Positions 1 to 5,538 of a DNA stretch of 14,042 bases are shown piece after piece (the first letter of the stretch is position 1; the number at the start of each line of letters is the position of its first letter). The notes under the pieces are model-generated. The model was not told the DNA's origin, ran no database searches, and saw nothing but the letters and a program-made list of their open reading frames with translations. The position numbers were made by a program, and so were the translations under genes. The stretch lies in NCBI GenBank assembly GCA_016462625.1, contig JAEMSV010000096.1, positions 1-14,042 of the forward strand. Reading direction: 5' to 3'. The stretch is from Solirubrobacteraceae bacterium (GTDB taxonomy: Bacteria > Actinomycetota > Thermoleophilia > Solirubrobacterales > Solirubrobacteraceae).

Positions 1-1
1 C

Positions 2-118
2 CCCCACGCTTCCGCGGAAGCGCGCCTCCAAACCCTCCACGACCGCCTCGACATCGGGCTGGCAACCAACGCGATGCTCTGGATCGCACCGCCCGGCCGG
101 CGACGCATGGATGAGTGA
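2..118 (+). CDS. C-terminal end of an unidentified protein (5' part outside the window)
   Basis: The frame is open from the window edge to a TGA at 116-118 and gives about 38 residues, ending in APPGRRRMDE. Roughly four fifths of its codons end in G or C, as in the clear genes nearby, so this is probably the tail of a real gene. The fragment reads as an amphipathic helix (RLQTLHDRLDIGLATNAML) followed by a basic, acidic-ended tail. I recognise no family and assign no function. It converges on the small minus-strand gene with a 2-nt gap, so there is no room for a separate terminator. A 16-bp perfect palindrome lies inside it at 7-22. The strand and stop are fairly secure; the identity is unknown. 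Confidence 0.5.
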   Translation, partial: PHASAEARLQTLHDRLDIGLATNAMLWIAPPGRRRMDE

Positions 119-120
119 CT

Positions 121-360
121 TCATCGAGAGCCGTGCGACGAGCCAACCGCCCGCAACCGGGGTGCGCAGACGATCGCGCATACGACGGAGGCGACCACCG
201 CCGCTCCACCGCCCCAGGTCGCGGCAAGAAACGTTGCCTCCCGCACGCCACTCGCTGACAATCCGGCAAGAAGACCAGCCGCGCAGCCCGCAGCGAGAGC
301 GGCAACGACGATCACCACGTATCCGCAGTTCGTGGGGATACGGCGCAGATTCTGCCCCAA
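121..360 (-). CDS. Small two-helix membrane protein, unknown function
   Basis: This 79-aa frame begins with TTG at 360, 7 nt after the stop of the GGDEF/HD-GYP gene, so it is probably co-transcribed and may be translationally coupled. It has a short basic N-terminus, a first hydrophobic helix at about residues 14-36 (YVVIVVAALAAGCAAGLLAG), a short loop, a second helix at about 44-66, and a basic tail. That predicts a two-pass inner-membrane protein. No catalytic motif or family is recognisable. Third-position GC (about 70%) is lower than in the neighbouring genes, which weakens the case a little. The protein has no stated role; its position after a cyclic-di-GMP enzyme is the only functional hint, and that is an inference. 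The start codon is uncertain. Confidence 0.5.
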   Translation of the reverse strand: MGQNLRRIPTNCGYVVIVVAALAAGCAAGLLAGLSASGVREATFLAATWGGGAAVVASVVCAIVCAPRLRAVGSSHGSR

Positions 361-367
361 CCGACGC

Positions 368-2020
368 TCAGCTCGCGACGGGCGACGCGGCCGCGATGAC
401 CTTCTGGAGCGCGTCGACGACGCGCGGGTCGAACTGCGAGCCCGCGCCGTCGCGGAGCTCGGCCAGCGCCTCCTCGCGCATGAGCGCGGAGCGATACGGG
501 CGGTCCTCGGTCATCGCTGACCACGCGTCGCACGCGAAGATGATGCGGCTCCCCAGCGGGATGTCCTCGCCGGAGAGTCCGTCGGGGTACCCGCCGCCGT
601 CCCAGCGCTCGTGGCTGCCGCGGACGATCCGGCCGACCGGCGCGAGGGGCCCTGCAGCGCCGAGGATGCGCTCGCCGAGGATGGTGTGGGTGCGGATGGC
701 GGCCCACTCCTCGTCGTCGAGCGGCCCCTCCTTGTCGATGATGCTCGCGGCGATGCCGGCCTTGCCGATGTCGTGGAGCGTCGCGCCCATGACGACCTCG
801 GAGCGATCGTGGACCGAGAGCTCGAGCTCATCGGCGACCGCGCCCGCGAGCTCGCCCACGCCGGTGCCGTGGGCGTGCGTGTCCGGATGCACCGCCGCGA
901 GGACGGCCAGCGCGATGTCGCGGACCTGATCGTCGGCGCTCGGGCGGTTCGCGGCCTTGTCGGCGTACAACCGCTGATCTGCGAGGCGCAGCGCGTCGGT
1001 GGAGGTGTGGGCGTCGGACGGGAGCCGGATCGTCCCGGCAGAGGCGGAGACCCGAACGCCGTCGGACTCATCGCGCAGCGCGGTGCGGGCGCGGACGAGG
1101 GCGGACTCGTCAGGGACGATCGTGCAGAACTCGTCGCCGCCGAGCCGGAACGCGAGCCCGCGGGGCTCGACGGCGGCCCGGAGGCGCTCGCCCAGGCGGA
1201 CCAGCAATGCGTCGCCGGCGGGGTGGCCGAGCAGATCGTTGTAGCGCTTGAAGCCGTCGAGGTCGTGGATCGTCAGGAGCGCCGGGCTCGCGCCGGGCGA
1301 GAAGGCGGCCTCCATCGCGGTCTCGAGCGCGCGGCGGTTGCCGAGGCCCGTCAGCGCGTCGTGCGACGCGAGGTTGCGCAGGACCCGCTGATGACGGCGC
1401 TGCTGCCAGCGGGAGACCCCGACCATCCCCCACGCGAGCAGGCAGAACATCAGCGCGGCCCCGAGGACGATGTTGTCCTGGTCCTGGTCGGCGTTCGCGC
1501 GGGCGTCCTTGGCGCGGACCGCTGCATCGCGTTCGACGGCGCGCAGCGCGACGGCGGACTTCCCCGCGGCTTCGGATACGGCCAGCAGGCGCGCCGGCGT
1601 CCAGCGCTCGCGGCGCATCAGCCCAACGCGTGCCTCGTACTCCCGGAGCGCCGCTCGCGCGACGCGGGCGTTCGGCGTGTCGCCCGTGGCAGCGCGCAGC
1701 CGGCCGACGGCGGCGGAGTCGCTGCGGCTCGCACGAGCCCACAGCTCCTTGGCGCGCTCGGGTCGCCGCGCCCCGGTCGACAGCACCGCGGCGGCATTTG
1801 CGGCCATCTGCCACTGCGCCATGTCCGCGGCGGCCTGCCCGGCGCGCGACTGCGATGCCGTCTCGCGATCGGCGATGGTGCGCTGGCGGACCAGCTCGTC
1901 GCCGACCCCCGAGGCGAGCAGGATCGCGAAGCCCAGGGGAATCAGGATGACCGCGAGCAGGCCGAAGGCACGGCGGGTCCTACGCCGGTTCGCGCCATTC
2001 CGTGGCTCGTACGCGTCCAT
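368..2020 (-). CDS. Membrane-anchored GGDEF + HD-GYP protein (cyclic-di-GMP synthesis/turnover)
   Basis: The protein has 550 aa. Two membrane helices (about 20-38 and 183-202) flank a mostly helical, extracytoplasmic sensor region of about 140 residues with no recognised fold. A GGDEF domain follows (about 213-355) with an intact GGDEF motif at 294-298, so diguanylate cyclase activity is plausible. The RxxD inhibitory site expected just before the motif is absent (EPRG there). A C-terminal HD-GYP domain (about 365-545) shows H384, the HDIGK pair H416/D417, H445, H470 and GYP at 477-479. This class hydrolyses c-di-GMP, but the usual HHE motif reads SHE here, so one metal ligand differs. I chose the ATG at 2018-2020 because AGAAGG lies just upstream; an in-frame GTG directly precedes it. 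The frame stays open for a further 284 codons, which run through the structured intergenic region and DUF1800 and are not believable protein. Confidence 0.93.
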   Translation of the reverse strand: MDAYEPRNGANRRRTRRAFGLLAVILIPLGFAILLASGVGDELVRQRTIADRETASQSRAGQAAADMAQWQMAANAAAVLSTGARRPERAKELWARASRSDSAAVGRLRAATGDTPNARVARAALREYEARVGLMRRERWTPARLLAVSEAAGKSAVALRAVERDAAVRAKDARANADQDQDNIVLGAALMFCLLAWGMVGVSRWQQRRHQRVLRNLASHDALTGLGNRRALETAMEAAFSPGASPALLTIHDLDGFKRYNDLLGHPAGDALLVRLGERLRAAVEPRGLAFRLGGDEFCTIVPDESALVRARTALRDESDGVRVSASAGTIRLPSDAHTSTDALRLADQRLYADKAANRPSADDQVRDIALAVLAAVHPDTHAHGTGVGELAGAVADELELSVHDRSEVVMGATLHDIGKAGIAASIIDKEGPLDDEEWAAIRTHTILGERILGAAGPLAPVGRIVRGSHERWDGGGYPDGLSGEDIPLGSRIIFACDAWSAMTEDRPYRSALMREEALAELRDGAGSQFDPRVVDALQKVIAAASPVAS

Positions 2021-2087
2021 CACCTTCTGTATCGGCAGCACGAACCGCGTCCAGAGCGAACTGGCGCACACTGGCCACCCGCGCCAT
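1980..2087 (-). CDS. Possible 35-aa upstream peptide with an EF-hand-like loop (doubtful)
   Basis: A short frame starts at ATG 2087, about 5 nt after GGAAG, and stops at TAG 1980, so its end overlaps the first 41 nt of the GGDEF/HD-GYP gene in another frame. Its second half reads RAADTEGDGRVRATEW. That matches the EF-hand calcium loop at every key position (D1, E3, D5, G6, V8, E12) and is preceded by a helix-like stretch. Against it, only about 57% of its codons end in G or C, well below the neighbours, and one EF-hand without a partner is unusual. It could be a coupled leader peptide or a chance frame. I list it because the overlap could influence translation of the downstream gene. Confidence 0.18.
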   Translation of the reverse strand: MARVASVRQFALDAVRAADTEGDGRVRATEWREPA

Positions 2088-2156
2088 CCCCACTTCCGGG
2101 GTTGCCTCAAGCGGGTGCGTAGAGACCACGCTCTTGCGGACCGTCCTTCGCGCCGA

Positions 2157-2315
2157 TGCTGACCGCGTGCCGCGCCCCCGTGCGGCACACCCGGTCCTCC
2201 GAGCACAGGCGTGACGCGCGGTCCCCGAAACCGCGCGTGCCTTTCGGCTGACCCTGCCCATCCGGTTGGCGCGCCGCCGTTCCTCATCCCCCCGAAAGGC
2301 GGCGCGCCGACTGGA
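2157..2315 (+). ncRNA. Candidate structured RNA or leader: three consecutive hairpins and a possible pseudoknot
   Basis: Hairpin A (2157-2205) pairs TGCT with AGCA, GACCG (2161-2165) with CGGTC (2192-2196), and GTGCCGC (2167-2173) with GCGGCAC (2182-2188). Hairpin B (2207-2242) pairs ACGCGCGGT (2214-2222) with ACCGCGCGT (2230-2238) around a 7-nt loop, extended by AGGC/GCCT. Hairpin C (2261-2315) has an 18-bp stem, 2261-2278 with 2298-2315, closing a 19-nt loop. In hairpin C two pairs are G-U only if the + strand is the RNA; on the minus strand they become mismatches. That favours + transcription, making it the 5' leader of the DUF1800 operon. GCCTTTCGG (2239-2247) is complementary to CCGAAAGGC (2292-2300), partly in loop C, so a pseudoknot is possible. 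I matched it to no known riboswitch. Protein-binding operators or a minus-strand leader are alternatives. Confidence 0.4.
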
Positions 2316-2354
2316 CATTGATCGCATGGACCCGGGCGTGCCTTGGCCGACCAC

Positions 2355-2384
2355 AGGGAGGACGGCCACTGGCCGCCCCCGATC
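2355..2384 (+). promoter_or_regulatory. Distant ribosome-binding site with an intervening hairpin before DUF1800
   Basis: AGGGAGGA (2355-2362) is the best Shine-Dalgarno match in the region, but it ends 22 nt before the ATG at 2385, which is too far for normal initiation. Between them, CGGCC (2363-2367) and GGCCG (2371-2375) form a perfect 5-bp hairpin with a 3-nt loop. Folding it leaves about 9 nt between the Shine-Dalgarno and the ATG. The structure could therefore bring the two together or act as a translational switch. A TTG at 2343 lies before the Shine-Dalgarno and is less likely as a start. Confidence 0.4.
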
Positions 2385-3788
2385 ATGCCCAAGAAGCGTC
2401 CATCTCCGAGGAAGTCTCCGCGCCGCAAGCGATCGGCCGGTCCGCCGACGGCGGTGTACGCCGGCGAGTTCGGCCGCGCGCAGGCCGAGCGGCTGCTCTG
2501 GCGCGCGGGCTTCGGCCCGAAGCCGGGGCAGGCCGACGAGCTGGCGAAGCTCGGGGTCCGCGGCGCGGTCGAGTGGCTGCTGCACCCGCCGTCGCAGGCG
2601 CTGAGCGGCCCCGCGCCGACGAACGGCAAGGGCAGCGGCCTCGCGCCCATGCACATGTGGGGCCATGACCACCTGTGGTGGTTCGATCGCATGGTCCGCA
2701 CGGAATCGCCGCTGATCGAGCGGATGACGCTGATCTGGCACGACTGGTTCGCCACGAGCCGCAGCGGCGTTCCGACCCCGAAGCTGATGCTCGACCAGAA
2801 CCAGATGCTCCGCGAGCACAGCATGGGGACGTTCCGCGAGCTGCTCATCCGGGTCACCAAGGACCCGGCCATGCTGATCTGGCTCTCGGGCTCGGTGAAC
2901 TCGGCCCAGGCGCCGAACGAGAACTACGCGCGAGAGCTCATGGAGCTGTTCTCCCTCGGCACGCGTGCCGGCTACACCGAGCGCGACGTCCGCGAGCAGG
3001 CCCGCGCGCTGACGGGCTGGCGCAACGACTGGGCGAGTACGGGGCCGAAGAACTTCCGCTTCGACAAGCGCATGCACGACCCTGGGCGCAAGCGCGTGTT
3101 CGGCCGCAAGGGCGCATACGACTGGCGTGGCGCGGTCCAGCTGTGCCTCGACCACCCCGCGCATCCCGGGTTCGCGGTGCGCAAGCTCTGGGGCTACTTC
3201 AACCCGACCCCGCCCGATGCGGCCACCGAGCGGGCGCTGGCGCGCAGCTATGCCGAGAGCGGAACGGAGCTGCGCCCCCTGCTGCAGGCGATCCTCCTGC
3301 ACCCCAGCCTCTACACGGGCGCGCGCATGATCAAGCCGCCGGTCGTCTACACGGCGGGCCTGCTGCGGACGCTGAACCGCGGTGTCGACAGCGATTCCTG
3401 GGTGTGGCTGAACCAGACGGCCGGCCAGCTCCTCTTCTACCCGCCGAACGTCGCGGGCTGGGACGAGCAGCGCTGGCTCGACACCGCGACGTGGCGCGCC
3501 CGCTGGCAGGCCGCGGCGACCGCCCTGGCGCCGTGGGAGGTCAAGGACGACGCGGCATACCTCGCGCCGAGTGGCGGGGCGGAGACGCCCGAGCAGGCCG
3601 TCGATCGCGCCCTCGCGTTCTGGGGCTCCCCGCCGATCACCGACGCGACCCGGCAGCAGCTCCTCGCCTTCGCCGTGGAGTGCGCCCAGGCGGCCGACAA
3701 GAAGTGGAAGCAGACGCAGTACCCGCGCGTGCGCCAGAACGCGCTGCGCCAGCTGATCGCGACCTCCCCCGACCTCCAGACGAGCTGA
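2385..3788 (+). CDS. DUF1800 family protein, first gene of the DUF1800-DUF1501-cupredoxin operon
   Basis: The protein has 467 aa, typical for DUF1800. Family features are the N-terminal RLLWRAGFGP segment (about 39-48), the IWHDWFATS block (about 116-124), the highly conserved NENYARELMELFSLG (about 177-191), and LLFYPPNVAGW near residue 350. The function of DUF1800 is not established; it is usually encoded next to DUF1501, as here. The first 20 residues are almost all Lys, Arg, Pro and Ser, with no hydrophobic stretch, so I see no export signal. If the protein acts outside the cytoplasm it may travel with its Tat-exported DUF1501 partner (inference). I chose the ATG at 2385 over an in-frame TTG at 2343, which lies upstream of the only good ribosome-binding sequence. 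Its stop overlaps the start of the next gene by one base (TGATG), indicating translational coupling. Confidence 0.93.
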   Translation: MPKKRPSPRKSPRRKRSAGPPTAVYAGEFGRAQAERLLWRAGFGPKPGQADELAKLGVRGAVEWLLHPPSQALSGPAPTNGKGSGLAPMHMWGHDHLWWFDRMVRTESPLIERMTLIWHDWFATSRSGVPTPKLMLDQNQMLREHSMGTFRELLIRVTKDPAMLIWLSGSVNSAQAPNENYARELMELFSLGTRAGYTERDVREQARALTGWRNDWASTGPKNFRFDKRMHDPGRKRVFGRKGAYDWRGAVQLCLDHPAHPGFAVRKLWGYFNPTPPDAATERALARSYAESGTELRPLLQAILLHPSLYTGARMIKPPVVYTAGLLRTLNRGVDSDSWVWLNQTAGQLLFYPPNVAGWDEQRWLDTATWRARWQAAATALAPWEVKDDAAYLAPSGGAETPEQAVDRALAFWGSPPITDATRQQLLAFAVECAQAADKKWKQTQYPRVRQNALRQLIATSPDLQTS

Positions 3789-5176
3789 TGGCCCACCGGC
3801 ACTGCCAGAACTTCAAGCGCACCGAGCTGCTGCGCACGGCCGCCGCGGAGGCGGGCCGCGGGCTGCCGTCGATCGAGCCCGGGATGCCGCTGCCTGCGGG
3901 CACCGGGATGGACCGGCGGAAGTTCCTGCTGCGGACCGCGGGGCTCGGCCTCTCGGTCTACGCCGCCGGGCAGATGGCGGGCTTCGACGTGCTCGAAGCC
4001 GGCGTCGCGCAGGCCGCGGAGGGCGGTCCCGCGCCGATCATCATCTCGGTCTTTCTCGAGGGCGGGATCGACGGCCTGTCGGTCCTCGCGCCGGTCGGCG
4101 ACCCCCTCTACCGCGCGAAGCGCCCCCGCCTCGCCCTGCCCGAGAGCGAGATGCGCTTCGGCGAGGACAACCGCCTCGTCTGGCATCCGAGCGCGGCGCC
4201 CCTGGCTGCGCTGCACGGTGAGGGCAAGCTCACCGTGATGCCCGCGATCGGCTACACCGACGCCGATCAGTCGCATTTCACGTCGCGCCACTTCTGGGAG
4301 GTCGGTGCCACCGACGCGGGTGAGCGCACGGGCTGGCTCGGACGCTGGCTCGACCACGTCGGCACGGGCGACAACCCCGTCCAGGGCCTCTCGCTCGACG
4401 GCCGCCTCTCCCCCGTCCTGGCGAGCGCGCGCGTCCCGGTCGCCGCGATCGGCGGTGCCGGCGACTACGCCCTCGGCGCCCGGGGCGTCGGCGGCGAGCT
4501 GCTGCCGCGGATGCAGGCATCGGTCGCGCGCATCGGCGCGGCCCACTCCGGATCGGCGGATCCGGCGCTGCGGGCCGCCGCCGGGGCCGGCGCCAGCGTG
4601 ATGCGGATGAGCGAGCAGATGGCGCCGTTCAAGGTCGATCCGAAGAACCCACCCGCCCCGCCGGTCGCGTACCCGAACAACGCGAGCGCCGGGTTCCCGC
4701 TCCAGATGGCCGGCCTGGCCTGGCTCATCGCAGGCGGCCTGCCCACCCGCGCCGTCGCCGTCCGCGCCGCGGGCGAGTACGACACCCACGAGGGCCAGCC
4801 CGCCGATCTCACCGAGGACCTGCAGCTCGTCTCTGAGACCCTGCTCGCGTTCCAGCGCGACCTCGAGGCCCGCGGGCTCGCCGACCGCGTGCTCACGCTC
4901 GTCTGGTCCGAGTTCGGCCGGCGCGTCGAGGAGAACGCCTCCATGGGCACCGACCACGGCGCGGCAGGCGTGGGATTCGTCATGGGCACCCGTGCGAGCG
5001 GCCGCATGGTCGGGGAGTTCCCGGGCCTAGCGAAGCTCGATCCGGCCGGCAACCTCCGCGCGACCTCGGACTACCGCGCCGTCTACAGCTCGCTGCTCGA
5101 GCAGTGGCTGGGGACCGACGCCGCCGCGATCATCCCCGGTGCCGCGACGCTCGGCCGTCCGCGGATGGTCAAGTGA
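3788..5176 (+). CDS. DUF1501 family protein, Tat-exported
   Basis: The protein has 462 aa. It has a long 42-residue N-terminal extension, then a twin-arginine motif (DRRKFLLR, R43-R44), a hydrophobic core (about 50-60) and a likely cleavage site near residue 76 (AQA). This predicts folded export through the Tat system. The mature part carries DUF1501 hallmarks: an early IIISVFLEGGIDGLS segment (about 84-98), a Tyr-Asp-Thr-His stretch (EYDTHEG), and the C-terminal WSEFGRRVEENASMGTDHG block with GTDHG. DUF1501 is placed in the alkaline phosphatase/sulfatase superfamily, but its substrate is unknown. The extended N-terminus ahead of the RR motif, with a HCQNFKRTELLR start, is unusual for Tat signals generally. 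The ATG at 3788 overlaps the DUF1800 stop by one base; its own stop overlaps the cupredoxin GTG start. The frame is open far upstream but lies inside DUF1800. Confidence 0.93.
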   Translation: MAHRHCQNFKRTELLRTAAAEAGRGLPSIEPGMPLPAGTGMDRRKFLLRTAGLGLSVYAAGQMAGFDVLEAGVAQAAEGGPAPIIISVFLEGGIDGLSVLAPVGDPLYRAKRPRLALPESEMRFGEDNRLVWHPSAAPLAALHGEGKLTVMPAIGYTDADQSHFTSRHFWEVGATDAGERTGWLGRWLDHVGTGDNPVQGLSLDGRLSPVLASARVPVAAIGGAGDYALGARGVGGELLPRMQASVARIGAAHSGSADPALRAAAGAGASVMRMSEQMAPFKVDPKNPPAPPVAYPNNASAGFPLQMAGLAWLIAGGLPTRAVAVRAAGEYDTHEGQPADLTEDLQLVSETLLAFQRDLEARGLADRVLTLVWSEFGRRVEENASMGTDHGAAGVGFVMGTRASGRMVGEFPGLAKLDPAGNLRATSDYRAVYSSLLEQWLGTDAAAIIPGAATLGRPRMVK

Positions 5177-5538
5177 TCGCCCGGCTCGTGCTGGCGGGCT
5201 TCACCGCCGCGCTGTTCGCCGCCGCGCCGGCCGCCCACGCCGCCGCGCCGCTGTTCGTCGACGCCCGCGAGTGGTCGCTGACGCTCTCGCGCGCGACGGT
5301 CCCCGCCGGCAAGGTGTCGATCCAGCTGCAGAACGCCGGCGAGGACGACCACGACCTGCGCCTGCGCCGCCTCGATCGCAAGGGCCGCCCGACCGGAGCG
5401 ACACGCTCGATCGGCGCGACCCACCCCGGCACCCTCGCCGAGGCCACGTTCACGCTCAGCCAGGGGCGCTGGAAGCTCTGGTGCTCGCTCTCCGGCCATC
5501 AGGCGGCGGGGATGAAGGCCACCCTCAAGGCCCGCTGA
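5173..5538 (+). CDS. Exported cupredoxin (plastocyanin/azurin-like copper protein)
   Basis: The protein has 121 aa, starting at a GTG (5173) that overlaps the DUF1501 stop as GTGA, so it is translationally coupled and the third gene of the operon. A signal peptide spans about residues 1-23, with a hydrophobic core and an AHA-A cleavage site. The mature domain of about 98 residues shows the type-1 copper ligands in cupredoxin order: H60 in EDDHDL, then C104, H109 and M114 in WCSLSGHQAAGM. It should be a one-electron carrier or copper carrier outside the membrane. Context suggests it serves the DUF1501/DUF1800 pair, perhaps as electron acceptor or metal source; that is inference. Its last 14 nt overlap the end of the convergent antiporter gene. 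An in-frame start at 5104 would lie inside DUF1501 and would bury the signal peptide. Confidence 0.88.
   Translation: MIARLVLAGFTAALFAAAPAAHAAAPLFVDAREWSLTLSRATVPAGKVSIQLQNAGEDDHDLRLRRLDRKGRPTGATRSIGATHPGTLAEATFTLSQGRWKLWCSLSGHQAAGMKATLKAR

Larger units (their letters stand above)
2021..2384. other. Divergent intergenic region without a convincing gene
   Basis: These 364 nt separate the start codons of the minus-strand GGDEF/HD-GYP gene and the plus-strand DUF1800 gene, so both promoters should be here. I could not pick out a convincing -35/-10 pair for either. The segment 2157-2315 is packed with inverted repeats. Between 2316 and 2384 lie a Shine-Dalgarno-like sequence and a small hairpin just before DUF1800. 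The open frames through this region are Arg/Pro/Ala-rich shadows with no family signature, apart from the doubtful 35-aa peptide. Confidence 0.8.

Noticed and set aside
2239..2248. Hairpin B with following TTTC as an intrinsic terminator
   Set aside because: Only three T follow the stem and no upstream + gene needs terminating there; a structured leader explains it better.
2021..2315. c-di-GMP (GEMM), c-di-AMP, cobalamin, SAM, FMN or TPP riboswitch upstream of the GGDEF gene
   Set aside because: I looked for the conserved core bases of these classes from memory on both strands and found no convincing match. A covariance-model search would be decisive.
2021..2872. Extension of the GGDEF/HD-GYP frame by a further 284 codons upstream
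   Set aside because: It crosses the whole structured intergenic region and then runs antisense to DUF1800. The composition is Arg/Gly/Pro/Ser-rich with no domain, and a ribosome site precedes the ATG at 2020.
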